64,000 bases of DNA from Rhodovulum steppense (GCF_004339675.1 NZ_SLVM01000012.1:52310-116309), one strand, 5' to 3'; shown: positions 27,900 to 37,833, counted from the stretch's first letter. The notes: a model not told the origin generated them from the sequence alone. Numbers and translations: made by a program.

Positions 27900-30152
27900 C
27901 TAGCGTTTGCGCGTGACCTTGCGCTTCGCCTTGTCGGTCCGCGCCTTCGACCGGCCAAGGTTGCGCTTGGGGATCTTGCCACGGGTCTTGCGCGGGCCGG
28001 GGCGCATCGCCTTGTCCTCGATCGACAACAGTTCCAGCACCAGCCCGCCGGTGACCGGCACCGCCTCGGACAGCCGCACGGTCACGCGCTGGCCGATGCC
28101 GATGGTCAGCCCGGTATCGGCGCCCATCAGCGTCTGCGCCTCGCGGTCATGGTGGAAATATTCCTGCCCCAGTTCGCGGATCGGGATCAGCCCGTCGGCG
28201 CCGGTCTCGTCCAGCTTCACGAACACGCCGAACCGCGCGATGCCCGACACCCGCCCCGCGAACTCGTTGCCCACCCGTTCGGACAGATAGGCGGCAAGGT
28301 AACGGTCGGTCGTGTCGCGCTCGGCCTCCATCGAGCGGCGCTCGGTCTCGCTGATATGCTGCGCGGTCGCCTCCAGTTCCTCGATCTCCTGCGGCGACAG
28401 CCCGTCCTTGCCCCAGCCATGCGCCGTGATCAGCGCGCGATGCACGATCAGGTCGGCATAGCGGCGAATGGGCGAGGTGAAATGCGCATAGGATCGCAGC
28501 GCCAGCCCGAAATGGCCGAAATGTTCCGGCGTGTAATAGGCTTGCGTCATCGAGCGCAGCGTCGACAGGTTGATCAGTTCGGAAAACTCGGTCCCCATCG
28601 CCTGGTCCAGCAGGTTGTTCAGGTGCCGCGTCTGCAACACCTGCCCCTTCGCCAGCGTGAAGCCCGAGGCCGCGGCCACCTCGCGCAGCGCGTCCAGCTT
28701 CTCGGGGCTGGGTTCCTCATGCACGCGAAAGATCAGCGGGCGGCGCAGCCGGGTCAGTTCCTCGGCGGCGGCGACATTGGCCAGCACCATGAACTCCTCG
28801 ATCAGCCGATGCGCCTCCAGCCGGTCGCGGAAATTGACCGAGGCGACGTGACCATCCTCGGACAGCACGATCCGCCGCTCCGGCAGGTCCAGATCCAGCG
28901 GCTGACGTGCCTCCCGCGCCCGGGCCAGCGCCCTGTAGGCGGCATAAAGCGGGCGGATCACGTCCTCCAGCAGCTCCGCGCTGCGTTCGTCCGGCTGGCC
29001 ATCCTGCGCCGCCTGCACCTGGGCATAGGTCAGCGCCGCGGCCGAGGCCATCAGCCCCCGGGTGAAGCGATGCGACAGCTTGTTGCCATGCGCGTCGATC
29101 ACCATGCGCACCGCGATACAGGCGCGCGGCACGCCCTCATGCAGCGAACACAGATCGCCCGACAGCCGGTCGGGCAGCATCGGCACCACGCGGTCGGGGA
29201 AATAGGTGGAATTGCCGCGCTCGCGCGCCTCGCGATCCAGCGCCGAGCCGGGCCGGACGTAATGGGCCACATCGGCGATCGCGACCCACAGCACATGCCC
29301 GCCCTCGTTCTTCGGGTCGTCATCGGGCATCGCCAGCACCGCGTCGTCGCGGTCGCGCGCATCGGCCGGGTCGATGGTCACCAGCGGCAGATGGCGCAGA
29401 TCCTCGCGATCCCCCAGCCCCGCGGGTTTCGCCCGGTCGGCCTCGGCGATGGCGTCGTCGGAAAAGACATCGGGGATGCCATGCTGGTGGATCGCGATCA
29501 GGCTGACAGCCTTGGGTGCCGACGGATCGCCCAGCCGGTCCACGACACGCGCCCGCGGCAGCCCCATGCGGGTGCGCGGGCCGATCTGCTCGGCCTCGAC
29601 CAGTTCGCCATCCTTCGCGCCATGGGTCGCATCGCGCCCCACCATCCATTCCAGATCGGCGCCCTTGTCGATCGGCACGATCCGCCCGCCCTCGGCGCCG
29701 GTGCGAAAGATGCCCAGCACCCGTTTCGGGTTCACGCCGATCTTGCGGATCAGCCGCGCCTCGTACTGGTGATCCTCGCCGCGCACCTCCTGCAGGCGGG
29801 CGAGGATCCGGTCGCCCTCGGCCAGCGCGGGTTCTTCCTTGCGCGCGACGAACAGAACGCGCGGCTCCGCCCCCTCGCCATGCCATTCCAGCGGTTTCGC
29901 GAACAGATCGCCATCGCGGTTCGGCGCCAGCAATTGCAACACGCTCACCGGCGGCAGCCGGTCGGGGTCGCGATAGCTCCGGCGCCGTTTCTCCAGATGG
30001 CCCTCGTCCTCCAGCTCCTTGAGCACGCGCTTGAGGTCGATCCGGTCGGCCCCCTTGATGCCGAAGGCCCGGGCGATGTCGCGCTTCGAGCTTTCGCCGG
30101 GATGCGCGGCGATCCAGTCGAGGATTTCGGTCTTGGACGGTATCTGGCTCAT
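27900..30152 (-). CDS. rnr: Ribonuclease R
   Basis: RNase R (750 residues) is a processive 3'-5' exoribonuclease of the RNB family that degrades structured RNA. The order is: an N-terminal winged-helix HTH_12 region (DWIAAHPGESSKRDIARAFG), cold-shock RNA-binding domains, the RNB catalytic domain with the metal-binding cluster TIDPADARDRDDAV and later PLIFRVHEEPSPEKL and SPIRRYADLIVHRAL, then an S1 domain (about 635-720: GRVSGIARFGVFVKLDETGA). A basic Lys/Arg-rich tail ends the protein (KTRGKIPKRNLGRSKARTDK), as in E. coli RNase R. The ATG at 30152 fits the HTH start. It follows dapE by 54 bases. Confidence 0.97.
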   Translation of the reverse strand: MSQIPSKTEILDWIAAHPGESSKRDIARAFGIKGADRIDLKRVLKELEDEGHLEKRRRSYRDPDRLPPVSVLQLLAPNRDGDLFAKPLEWHGEGAEPRVLFVARKEEPALAEGDRILARLQEVRGEDHQYEARLIRKIGVNPKRVLGIFRTGAEGGRIVPIDKGADLEWMVGRDATHGAKDGELVEAEQIGPRTRMGLPRARVVDRLGDPSAPKAVSLIAIHQHGIPDVFSDDAIAEADRAKPAGLGDREDLRHLPLVTIDPADARDRDDAVLAMPDDDPKNEGGHVLWVAIADVAHYVRPGSALDREARERGNSTYFPDRVVPMLPDRLSGDLCSLHEGVPRACIAVRMVIDAHGNKLSHRFTRGLMASAAALTYAQVQAAQDGQPDERSAELLEDVIRPLYAAYRALARAREARQPLDLDLPERRIVLSEDGHVASVNFRDRLEAHRLIEEFMVLANVAAAEELTRLRRPLIFRVHEEPSPEKLDALREVAAASGFTLAKGQVLQTRHLNNLLDQAMGTEFSELINLSTLRSMTQAYYTPEHFGHFGLALRSYAHFTSPIRRYADLIVHRALITAHGWGKDGLSPQEIEELEATAQHISETERRSMEAERDTTDRYLAAYLSERVGNEFAGRVSGIARFGVFVKLDETGADGLIPIRELGQEYFHHDREAQTLMGADTGLTIGIGQRVTVRLSEAVPVTGGLVLELLSIEDKAMRPGPRKTRGKIPKRNLGRSKARTDKAKRKVTRKR

Positions 30153-30206
30153 GCACGCAGAGCTAGCACGCGCGCCCGCCCCCGTCAGCCGGAAAGCGGG
30201 GCCGGA

Positions 30207-31355
30207 TCAGGCGAAATAGGCGGCAAGGATGCGGCCATAGACCCGTTTCAGCGCCTCGATCTGGGCCAGCTCCACCCGCTCGTCCACCTGGTGCATCGTC
30301 TTGCCCACCAGACCGAACTCGACCACCGGGCAGAAATCCTTGACGAAGCGCGCATCCGATGTCCCGCCCGAGGTCGACGGCTCGGGCCGCAGCCCGGTTT
30401 CCGCCTCGACCGCGCCCGCCACCAGGTCGGACAGCGCGCCCGGCGGCGTCAGGAAGCTTTCGCCCGAAACCTTCACCTCCAGATCGAAACGGATGCCGGT
30501 CTCGCCGGTCACGCGATCCGCCTCGGCGCGCAGCCACTCGGTCAGGCTGTCGGACCCGTGCGCCTCGTTGAAGCGGATATTGACGGTGGCCCGGCACAGC
30601 CCCGGGATCACGTTGGTCGCGGGATTGCCGGTATCAAACGTGGTGACCGCCAGCGTCGAGGGATCGAAATGGCGCGTGCCCTCGTCCAGCGGATAGGCCG
30701 ACAGCCGCTCGACCAGCCGCGCCAGCGCCGGGATCGGGTTCTGCGCGCGCTGCGGATAGGCCGAATGGCCCTGCACGCCATGGGCGGTGAACCAGGCCGA
30801 CATCGACCCGCGCCGCCCGATCTTCATCATGTCGCCAAGGCGCTCGCGGCTGGTCGGCTCGCCCACCAGGCAGACATCCATCCGCTCGCCCTCTGTCGCC
30901 ATCCAGTCCAGCAGGGCGACCGTGCCATCCGTCGCGTCGCCCTCCTCGTCGCCGGTGATCGTCAGCACGATCGCACCCTCGGGCGGCGTGTCGGTCACAA
31001 GGTCGATGGCCGCCGCGACAAAGGCCGCAACCCCCGACTTCATGTCGGTCGCACCGCGCCCCCACAGATAGCCGTCGCTGATCTCTGCCCCGAACGGGTC
31101 ATGGGTCCAGGCCGCGGTATCGCCCGCGGGCACGACATCGGTATGCCCGTTGAAGCCGAAGGTCCGGCGATGCCCCTTCGCCCCCCAGCGCGCGAACAGG
31201 TTCGGCACGCCCGCACGGTCCACCCGGCGGCACTCGAACCCCGCCGCGGCCAGCCGGGTTTCCAGCAGGCGCAGCGCGCCCGCCTCGCTCGGCGTGACCG
31301 AAGCGCAGCGGATCAGATCGGCGGTCAGGGCAACGGGGTCGGTGGGTCGGGTCAT
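30207..31355 (-). CDS. dapE: Succinyl-diaminopimelate desuccinylase DapE
   Basis: DapE (382 residues) hydrolyses N-succinyl-LL-diaminopimelate in lysine and meso-DAP synthesis, supplying the peptidoglycan cross-linking residue. It is a dinuclear zinc M20 enzyme: H71 and D73 in [13 protein letters not shown], the bridging D104 in [10 protein letters not shown], and catalytic E137 with E138 in [34 protein letters not shown] marks the dimerisation lid, and the C-terminal [15 protein letters not shown] carries the last zinc histidine. The ATG at 31355 matches the conserved N-terminus. It lies between the decarboxylase and rnr genes. Confidence 0.97.
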   Translation of the reverse strand: MTRPTDPVALTADLIRCASVTPSEAGALRLLETRLAAAGFECRRVDRAGVPNLFARWGAKGHRRTFGFNGHTDVVPAGDTAAWTHDPFGAEISDGYLWGRGATDMKSGVAAFVAAAIDLVTDTPPEGAIVLTITGDEEGDATDGTVALLDWMATEGERMDVCLVGEPTSRERLGDMMKIGRRGSMSAWFTAHGVQGHSAYPQRAQNPIPALARLVERLSAYPLDEGTRHFDPSTLAVTTFDTGNPATNVIPGLCRATVNIRFNEAHGSDSLTEWLRAEADRVTGETGIRFDLEVKVSGESFLTPPGALSDLVAGAVEAETGLRPEPSTSGGTSDARFVKDFCPVVEFGLVGKTMHQVDERVELAQIEALKRVYGRILAAYFA

Positions 31356-31397
31356 GGGCGCGGATCCTGATGATGCGCCCAAGCGATAGCCCGACCC

Positions 31398-31427
31398 GCG
31401 CCGCGCCGCAATGCAGCAGCGCGGCGC
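31398..31427 (-). terminator. GC-rich stem-loop after the decarboxylase gene
   Basis: GCGCCGCGC (31398-31406) pairs perfectly with GCGCGGCGC (31419-31427) across a 12-base loop, starting 11 bases after the decarboxylase stop on the minus strand. There is no T tract, so it may be a weak or Rho-assisted terminator ahead of dapE. Confidence 0.45.
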
Positions 31428-31437
31428 GCAGGCCGTG

Positions 31438-32610
31438 TCAGATCACCACGACATCGAGCGGCGGAAAGCCGTTGAAGCCGACCGAGGCATAGCTCGACGT
31501 ATAGGCCCCCGAATTGCGGATGATGACCCGGTCGCCCGCGCTCAGCCCCAGCGGCAGCAGCACGGGGCGCTTTTCATACAGCACATCCGCGCTGTCGCAG
31601 GACGGCCCGGCCAGGATGCAGGGGCCGACCGGCTCATGCTCGCGCCCGGTCAGGAACTGGTAGCGGATCGCCTCGTCCATCGTTTCGGCCAGCCCCGAGA
31701 ACTTGCCGATATCGAGATAGACCCAGCGATAGGCATCGGTGTCGCATTTGCGCGAGACCAGCATCACCTCGGCCGCGATCGCGCCCGCCTCGGCCACCAT
31801 GCCGCGGCCGGGTTCGGCCATCACGCGCGGCACCGCCCCGAACAGGTCGGTGACCAGCCGCATCACCTGGGCGGCATAGATGTCGGGCTGCTCGACCTCC
31901 TCGCCGTAGAAGGCCGGGAACCCGCCGCCGATATTCAGCAATTCCAGGTCAAAGCCCGCCGCATGCGCCGCGTGCCAGATGCCCGCCACCTCGTCCAGCA
32001 CCGACAGCCACATCCGCGCCACGCGCGTCTGGCTGCCGACATGGAACGACAGGCCCACCGGCCGCAGCCCCGCCGCAAGGGCGCGCGCCAGCAGCGGCTG
32101 CACCTTGCCCGGCGCACAGCCGAACTTGCGCGACAGCGGCCAGTCGGCCTCGCTCGCGGTGACCAGCACGCGGATATAGACCTGCGCGCCGGGGGCATGT
32201 TCGGCGATCTTGTCGATCTCCTCCTCGGCATCGGCCGCGAACAGCGTGATCCCCGCCTGATGGGCAAAGGCGATGTCCGAGGCCCGCTTGACCGTGTTGC
32301 CGAAGGAAATCGCGGACGGCGCCGCCCCTTGGGCCAGGCACAGCTCGATCTCGGCGCGCGAGGCGGCGTCGAAGCCCGAGCCCAGCGCCGCCAGCCGCGC
32401 CACGATCTCGGGCGCGGGGTTGGCCTTGACGGCATAATGGATCGCCGCCCGGCCCAGCCCGGCCTTCAGCGCGGCATAGCGCTCGGCCACCGCCTCGATG
32501 TCCAGCACCAGCGTCGGCCGCTCGAAGCGGTGCGCGCGGATGAAATCTTCGGCGCGGGTGGATTCGAATACGGGGGATTGGCCGGCAAAGCCGACTTGCG
32601 TAGCGTACAT
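31438..32610 (-). CDS. odc: Type III (alanine racemase-fold) PLP decarboxylase, probably ornithine/lysine
   Basis: The 390-residue enzyme belongs to the eukaryote-like ornithine decarboxylase family and probably makes putrescine (or cadaverine). The PLP lysine is K62 in HYAVKANP. Other family motifs are [32 protein letters not shown], the phosphate-binding [11 protein letters not shown], and the catalytic cysteine C338 in [14 protein letters not shown] lies 6 bases before the ATG at 32610; an in-frame ATG at 32616 overlaps that site and is unlikely. Alphaproteobacterial members of this family are often preceded by the speF RNA element, and the leader here is long and structured. Substrate choice between ornithine and lysine cannot be settled by eye. 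Confidence 0.9.
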   Translation of the reverse strand: MYATQVGFAGQSPVFESTRAEDFIRAHRFERPTLVLDIEAVAERYAALKAGLGRAAIHYAVKANPAPEIVARLAALGSGFDAASRAEIELCLAQGAAPSAISFGNTVKRASDIAFAHQAGITLFAADAEEEIDKIAEHAPGAQVYIRVLVTASEADWPLSRKFGCAPGKVQPLLARALAAGLRPVGLSFHVGSQTRVARMWLSVLDEVAGIWHAAHAAGFDLELLNIGGGFPAFYGEEVEQPDIYAAQVMRLVTDLFGAVPRVMAEPGRGMVAEAGAIAAEVMLVSRKCDTDAYRWVYLDIGKFSGLAETMDEAIRYQFLTGREHEPVGPCILAGPSCDSADVLYEKRPVLLPLGLSAGDRVIIRNSGAYTSSYASVGFNGFPPLDVVVI

Positions 32611-32800
32611 GGTCATCTCCAATAGACCCGGCCATGACATGGCCGCTCAGTTCCAAGGGAGACGTTACCGTCGCTACGTAACCCGTGAGGGGACAGAGGC
32701 GCGTGCGTTGGCGTCCGTAACGGGGTCAGATAGGGATTTGCGTGAGTCGGCGCAACAGAAATTAGGTTAAAACCGGATATTTTCCGCTGCCTGCACCCGG
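32611..32800 (-). promoter_or_regulatory. Structured leader of the decarboxylase gene; candidate speF-type RNA
   Basis: The 220-base upstream region holds a perfect hairpin GGCCAT-GAC-ATGGCC (32630-32644) just before the ribosome site, longer complementary segments with GTTACG/CGTAAC elements at about 32660-32725, and an AT-rich probable promoter zone with GGTTAAAACC (32764-32773) and CGGATATTTTCCG (32773-32785). The speF motif is known upstream of ornithine decarboxylase genes in Alphaproteobacteria. I could not score the covariance model, so the family assignment is inference. Confidence 0.4.
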
Positions 32801-32833
32801 GAACGGACCCCCGCCGTACCACGGGGCGCGGCG

Positions 32834-33424
32834 TCAGGCCAGCCCGGTCTCGGTCCGCCCGCGCCGGTCGCTGCGCAGGTTCGCGTAAAGGACGTGGTTG
32901 CGCCAGCGATTGTTGATCTGCAGATAGCTCTGCGCCACGCCCTCATACTTGAAGCCGGATTTCTCCAGCACGCCCCGCGAGGCGACGTTCTCGGGCAGGC
33001 AGGCGGCCTCGATCCGGCTCAGATCCCGCATGGCAAAGGCATGGTGAACCACCGCCTCGATCGCCTCGCGCATATAGCCCTGCCGGGCAAAGGGCTGCCC
33101 GATCCAGTAGCCCAGCGTCCCCGATTGCGACGGCCCGCGCCGGATATTGTCCAGCGTGATCGCGCCCAGCAGCACGTCATCGGCCCGCCGGAACAGGAAC
33201 AGCGGGATCGCAGACCCCGAGCCCATCGCCCGCTGCGCCCAGTAGACCCGGTTGGTGAACGCCTTGCGCGTCAGGTGATCGGGCGCCCAGGCCGGCTCCC
33301 ACGGGGTCAGGAAGGCGGCACTCGCCGCCCGCAGCGCGGCCCAGTCGCGGAAATCGGCATGGACCGGCGGGCGCAGGAACATCCGGTCCGTCTCGACCCG
33401 GACCTTGCGCCTGAGGCCCAGCAT
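32834..33424 (-). CDS. RimJ-type GNAT N-acetyltransferase
   Basis: The 196-residue protein is a GNAT acetyltransferase of the RimJ/RimL type, which acetylate protein N-termini or small amines using acetyl-CoA. Family features are the N-terminal MFLRPPVHADFRDWAALR, the central LGAITLDNIRRG and SGTLGYWIGQPFARQGYMREA, where Q/R-x-x-G-x-A-like residues (RQGYMREA) form the acetyl-CoA pyrophosphate loop, and the C-terminal IEAACLPENVASRGVLEKSGF. Its ATG overlaps the M16 peptidase stop in a TGATG junction at 33422-33426, so it is the last gene of a thrC-M16-GNAT operon. The physiological substrate is unknown. Confidence 0.92.
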   Translation of the reverse strand: MLGLRRKVRVETDRMFLRPPVHADFRDWAALRAASAAFLTPWEPAWAPDHLTRKAFTNRVYWAQRAMGSGSAIPLFLFRRADDVLLGAITLDNIRRGPSQSGTLGYWIGQPFARQGYMREAIEAVVHHAFAMRDLSRIEAACLPENVASRGVLEKSGFKYEGVAQSYLQINNRWRNHVLYANLRSDRRGRTETGLA

Positions 33425-34686
33425 CAGGCCGCCAGCCTGCCCTGCAACGCATCCAGCCCCGGCGCCTTCGAGACAGGGCCATAAAGCGCAAGCGCGGCCT
33501 GCCCCGCCCCGGCCATCCGCCCGGCGAAGTCGCGCACATCGCCCGTGGTCACCGCGTCGATATGGGCGATGGTCTCCTCGATGCCGGGCACCCGGTCCCA
33601 GATCGACACCAGCCGCGCCAGCCGCTCGGTCCGGTTCGAGGGGCTTTCCAGCCCCATCAGCAACCCCGCCTTCATCTGCGCGCGCGCCCGGGCCACCTCG
33701 GCGGGCGTCATGTCCTGCGCCGAACGCGCGATCTCGGCCATGGTCAGTTCCGCCAGTTCGCCGATCTGCGCCGCACTGGTCCCGGCATATAGCGTGATGA
33801 GCCCGGTATCGGCATAGGCGCCGGCCTGGGCAAAGACGGTATAGCAAAGCCCCCGCTTTTCCCTGAGTTCCTGGAACAGCCGCGAGGACATGCCCCCGCC
33901 CAGCGCGGTGGCAAAGATCTGCGCGGTATAGATCGCGGGGTCACGATAGCCGGGGCATTCGAAGGCCAGCGCCAGATGCGCCTGTTCCAGCTTCTTGACC
34001 TCGCGCCGCTCGCCGCCGGTAAAGCGGGCGGGCTCATGCGCTGCCTGCGTGCCGGGCGCCAGATGGCCGAACAGCCCCTCGGCCAGCCGCACGATCTCGT
34101 CATGGTCCACCGCACCGGCCGCCGACAGGATCATCCGCTCGGGCGTGTAATGCCGCCCGATGAAGGAAAACAGATCGTCCCGGGTGAAGCCACGCACCCG
34201 TTCCGCAGGCCCCAGCAACGTGCGCCCGATGGACTGGCCGGGATAGGCGACCTCCTGCAACCAGTCGAAGATCACGTCGTCTGGCGTGTCCAGCACCTGC
34301 CCGATCTCCTGCAGGATCACGCCGCGCTCGACCTCGATCTCGGCTTGCTCGAACAGCGGGTTCAGCAGGATATCGGCCAGCACGTCGAGGGCCAGCGGCA
34401 CATCGGCCTCCAGCACGCGGGCGTAATAGGCGGTCATCTCGCGGCCCGTGTAGGCGTTGATATAGCCGCCCACATCCTCGATCGCCTCGGCGATCTGCAG
34501 GGTCGTGCGCTTGTCGGTGCCCTTGAAGGCCATGTGCTCCAGGAAATGAGCGATGCCGTTTTCCTCGGCCCGCTCGTCGCGGCCGCCCGCCATGATCCAA
34601 ATCCCGATCGAGGCCGATTTCAGCCCCGGCATCCGCTCGGTCACGACACGGAATCCGTTGGCCATCCTGTGCAGCTCTACGCTCAA
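33424..34686 (-). CDS. M16 (pitrilysin/processing peptidase-like) zinc protease
   Basis: The 420-residue protein belongs to the M16B family, related to mitochondrial processing peptidase beta. The inverted zinc motif HFLEH is at residues 47-51 (H47, E50, H51), with the third ligand expected in the following EVERGVILQE segment. Two structurally similar halves are present, and the C-terminal half has RLFQELREKRGLCYTV. There is no signal peptide, so it is predicted cytoplasmic. The ATG overlaps the thrC stop by 4 bases (34683-34686). Linkage with thrC and a GNAT gene is a conserved alphaproteobacterial arrangement as far as I recall. Confidence 0.94.
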   Translation of the reverse strand: MSVELHRMANGFRVVTERMPGLKSASIGIWIMAGGRDERAEENGIAHFLEHMAFKGTDKRTTLQIAEAIEDVGGYINAYTGREMTAYYARVLEADVPLALDVLADILLNPLFEQAEIEVERGVILQEIGQVLDTPDDVIFDWLQEVAYPGQSIGRTLLGPAERVRGFTRDDLFSFIGRHYTPERMILSAAGAVDHDEIVRLAEGLFGHLAPGTQAAHEPARFTGGERREVKKLEQAHLALAFECPGYRDPAIYTAQIFATALGGGMSSRLFQELREKRGLCYTVFAQAGAYADTGLITLYAGTSAAQIGELAELTMAEIARSAQDMTPAEVARARAQMKAGLLMGLESPSNRTERLARLVSIWDRVPGIEETIAHIDAVTTGDVRDFAGRMAGAGQAALALYGPVSKAPGLDALQGRLAA

Positions 34687-36074
34687 TCCGCGCGCCTTTC
34701 CTCGATCAGGGACTCGATCGCGCCAAGGTCGTTGTCCACGACCGTCACGCGCTCGGGGCGCTCATACAGATCCGCCATGCGCTTGGGAAGGGGCGGCCTG
34801 ATCCCGGTGGCCGCCGCGACCGCATCGGGGAATTTCGCGGGATGCGCGGTCGCCAGCGCGATCATCGGCGTGGCGCTGACGGGCTGGTCCTGCGCCACCT
34901 TCACGCCCACCGCCGAATGCGGGCACAGGATCTCGCCCGTCGCTTCATGGGTGGCGCGGATCGTGGCGCCGGTCTCCTCCTCGGAGGCCCGGCCCGAGGC
35001 GAAGACCTCGCGCAGCGCCTGCAACGCACCCTGGCTGATGGTGAATCCGCCCTGGTCCTTCAGCGCCTGCATCTGCTGGGCCACCGCCGCCCCGTCGCGG
35101 CCATAGGCCTCGAACAGCGCACGCTCGAAATTCGAGGAGACCTGGATATCCATCGACGGGCTGATCGAGGGCGCAACCCCATGGGTTTCATAGGCCCCCG
35201 TCGACAGCGCCCGGTGCAGGATGTCGTTCTGGTTCGTCGCGATCACGAGCCTTTCGATCGGCAGCCCCATCCGCCGCGCGACATGGCCCGCGAAGATGTC
35301 GCCGAAATTGCCCGTGGGCACGGTAAAGCTGACCGCCCGGTGCGGTGCGCCCAGCGCCACGGCCGAGGTGAAGTAATAGACCACCTGCGCCAGCACCCGC
35401 GCCCAGTTGATCGAGTTCACGCCGGCCAGCCCCACGGCATCGCGAAAGGCGAAATCGTTGAACATGTCCTTCACGCGCGCCTGGCAATCGTCGAAATCGC
35501 CCCGCACGGCCAGCGCATGCACATTCGCCTCGGACGGCGTCGTCATCTGGCGGCGCTGCACCTCGCTGACCCGCCCCTCGGGGAACAGGATGAACACATC
35601 CACATTGTCCAGCCCCCGGAACGCCTCGATCGCCGCCGACCCGGTATCCCCGCTGGTCGCCCCCACGATGGTCACCCGTCGGCCCGACCGCGCCAGCGCC
35701 GCCTGGAACAGCTGGCCGATCAGTTGCATCGCGAAATCCTTGAAGGCCAGCGTCGGCCCGTGGAACAGCTCCAGCAGGAAATGATTGGCCCCAAGCTGCA
35801 CCAGCGGCGCGCGCGCGGCATGGCCGAAGCCCGCATAGGCCCGGCCGATGATCGCCTCGAACTCGGCATCGGTGAAGGCCTCGCCGATGAAGGGCCGCAT
35901 CACCCGGAACGCGGCCTCCTCATAGGACAGCCCCGCCAGCCCCGCGATCTCGCCGGGCGCCATCGCGGGCACGGTTTCGGGGACATACAGCCCGCCATCG
36001 CGCGCCAGCCCCGTCAGCATCGCCTCTTCGAATGTCAGGATCGGGGCCTGCCCCCGCGTGGACACATAGCGCAT
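34683..36074 (-). CDS. thrC: Threonine synthase ThrC
   Basis: ThrC (463 residues) converts O-phosphohomoserine to threonine with PLP. The PLP-binding lysine is K112 in GPTLAFKDFAMQ, and the phosphate-binding loop is in VGATSGDTGSAAIEA. The opening MRYVSTRGQAPILTFEEA and the segment PTGNFGDIFAGHVARRMG are typical of the longer, class II-type bacterial/yeast threonine synthases. It is the first gene of the operon that continues with the M16 peptidase and GNAT genes. The 337-base region upstream, shared with the divergent tldD gene, must hold its promoter. Confidence 0.97.
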   Translation of the reverse strand: MRYVSTRGQAPILTFEEAMLTGLARDGGLYVPETVPAMAPGEIAGLAGLSYEEAAFRVMRPFIGEAFTDAEFEAIIGRAYAGFGHAARAPLVQLGANHFLLELFHGPTLAFKDFAMQLIGQLFQAALARSGRRVTIVGATSGDTGSAAIEAFRGLDNVDVFILFPEGRVSEVQRRQMTTPSEANVHALAVRGDFDDCQARVKDMFNDFAFRDAVGLAGVNSINWARVLAQVVYYFTSAVALGAPHRAVSFTVPTGNFGDIFAGHVARRMGLPIERLVIATNQNDILHRALSTGAYETHGVAPSISPSMDIQVSSNFERALFEAYGRDGAAVAQQMQALKDQGGFTISQGALQALREVFASGRASEEETGATIRATHEATGEILCPHSAVGVKVAQDQPVSATPMIALATAHPAKFPDAVAAATGIRPPLPKRMADLYERPERVTVVDNDLGAIESLIEERRAD

Positions 36075-36411
36075 CTGCCTGCCTTCTCTCGCTCTGCGGC
36101 CTGATACGCCAGACGCGGGGCGCTGTCACCCCGGACGGAAACGAGATTTTCGGGCAGGTCTTCGGGGGGGGGGGAGGGCGTCCGGGCCGCGGGAGCGCGC
36201 GGCACCGGACATTTATCAGGGAAAACCCGGCAGTCGAAGTCCGGGCCTCGCGCTGTGCGCTATTCCCCGGTTCCCTTTTCGGGCGTTGGCCGCCCTTCGT
36301 CGCGATCTCTGCGGAGACAGTTGTATCGCCCCGCCAAAGAAACATATTGAACGGCAGGATACAAGCGAAAGCTGCGACATTCTGCCGCCTTTCTTCACCC
36401 AGAGGACGCGC
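36075..36411. other. Divergent intergenic region with an 11-G homopolymer
   Basis: No gene is supported between thrC and tldD. A run of 11 consecutive G residues occupies 36164-36174, about 90 bases upstream of thrC and 238 bases upstream of tldD. Downstream, 36290-36400 is less GC-rich and contains the candidate tldD promoter. The homopolymer may be a slippage-prone tract or an assembly-sensitive site. Confidence 0.6.
36321..36349 (+). promoter_or_regulatory. Candidate promoter for tldD
   Basis: TTGTAT (36321-36326) and ATATTG (36344-36349) are separated by 17 bases, in an AT-richer stretch 63 bases before the tldD ATG. Motif match only. Confidence 0.4.
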
Positions 36412-37833
36412 ATGCCCCAAGGCCCCTTCCGCCCCTTCGAGACGCTGCTCGACCGCGACCGCGCGCTGGCGCTTCTGCAACAGGCGACCGCCGGGGCCGA
36501 TGACGGCGAATTGTTCCTCGAACGCACCCGCTCAGAGGTTCTCAGCTTCGATGACGGCCGCGTGCGCACCGCCAGCTACGACGCCTCCGAAGGGTTCGGG
36601 CTGCGCGCCGTGCGGGGCGAGGCCGCGGGCTATGCCCATTCCACCGAGATCTCCGAACAGGCCCTGACCCGCGCCACCCGGACCGCGCGGCTGGCGGTGG
36701 CCGAGGGCGGCGGCACGCTGGCCGATCCGCCGCAGCCGACCAACCGGCGGCTCTATTCGGATGCCGACCCGATGGCCGACGCCAGTTTCGGGGTCAAGCT
36801 CGACACGCTGCGCGAGATCGACGCCTTCGCCCGGGCGCTGGACCCGCGCGTGGTGCAGGTGACCGCGACGCTGGCGGCCTCGCTGCAGGAGGTGGTGATC
36901 CTGCGCCCCGACGGGATGCTGTTTTCCGACATCCGCCCGATGGCCCGGCTGAATGTCGGCGTGATCGTCGAACAGGATGGCCGCCGCGAATCCGGCAGCC
37001 ATGGCGGCGGCGGGCGGCACGGCCTTGCCGGGCTGATCGCGCGCACGAACTGGGAGGCCGCCACCCGCGAGGCGCTGCGCATCGCGCTGGTCAATCTCGA
37101 CGCCGAAGCCGCACCCGCGGGCGTGATGGATGTGGTCCTCGGCCCCGGCTGGCCGGGCGTGTTGCTGCACGAGGCCGTGGGCCACGGACTGGAGGGCGAT
37201 TTCAACCGCAAGGGGAGTTCGGCCTTCGCCGGGCTGATGGGCCAGCGAATCGCCGCACCGGGCGTCACGGTGCTTGACGACGGGACGATTCCCGATCGCC
37301 GCGGCTCGATCAGCGTCGATGACGAGGGCACGCCATCGGGCCGCACCGTGCTGATCGAGGACGGGATTCTGGTCGGCTACATGCAGGACCGCCAGAACGC
37401 GCGGCTGATGGGCGTTTCCCCCACCGGCAACGGACGGCGCCAGAGCTTCGCCCACCCGCCGATGCCGCGCATGACCAATACCTACATGCTGTCGGGCAGT
37501 TCCGATCCCGCCGATATCGTGGCGGATCTCAAGGACGGCCTCTATGCCGTTGGATTCGGGGGCGGACAGGTCGACATCACGAATGGAAAATTCGTCTTCT
37601 CCTGCACCGAGGCCTATCGCGTCAGGAACGGCAAGGTCGGCGCCCCGGTCAAGGGCGCGACGCTGATCGGCGACGGTCCGACCGCGATGCAGCAGATCCG
37701 CGCCATCGGAAACGACATGGCGCTCGACCCCGGCATCGGCAATTGCGGCAAGCAGGGGCAATGGGTGCCGGTGGGCGTGGGACAGCCGACCCTGATGATC
37801 GGCGGGCTGACCGTGGGCGGGGCCGGATCCTGA
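36412..37833 (+). CDS. tldD: Metalloprotease TldD
   Basis: TldD (473 residues) forms a heterodimeric zinc protease with TldE/PmbA that degrades unfolded peptides and matures some peptide antibiotics. The zinc motif HEAVGHGLEGD is at residues 253-263. Other family landmarks are LFSDIRPMARLNVGV, RRGSISVDDEGTPS and the C-terminal GNCGKQGQWVPVGVGQPTLM followed by IGGLTVGG. GAGGA lies 6 bases before the ATG at 36412; the frame is open upstream but those residues are unrelated to the family. The partner TldE is not in this window, as is usual. Confidence 0.96.
   Translation: MPQGPFRPFETLLDRDRALALLQQATAGADDGELFLERTRSEVLSFDDGRVRTASYDASEGFGLRAVRGEAAGYAHSTEISEQALTRATRTARLAVAEGGGTLADPPQPTNRRLYSDADPMADASFGVKLDTLREIDAFARALDPRVVQVTATLAASLQEVVILRPDGMLFSDIRPMARLNVGVIVEQDGRRESGSHGGGGRHGLAGLIARTNWEAATREALRIALVNLDAEAAPAGVMDVVLGPGWPGVLLHEAVGHGLEGDFNRKGSSAFAGLMGQRIAAPGVTVLDDGTIPDRRGSISVDDEGTPSGRTVLIEDGILVGYMQDRQNARLMGVSPTGNGRRQSFAHPPMPRMTNTYMLSGSSDPADIVADLKDGLYAVGFGGGQVDITNGKFVFSCTEAYRVRNGKVGAPVKGATLIGDGPTAMQQIRAIGNDMALDPGIGNCGKQGQWVPVGVGQPTLMIGGLTVGGAGS

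Noticed and set aside
28149..31370. A 1073-codon open frame on the plus strand, antisense to rnr and dapE
   Set aside because: It spans two well-supported genes on the other strand. Its product is Arg/Gln/His-rich with no domain, a usual artefact of high-GC codon bias.
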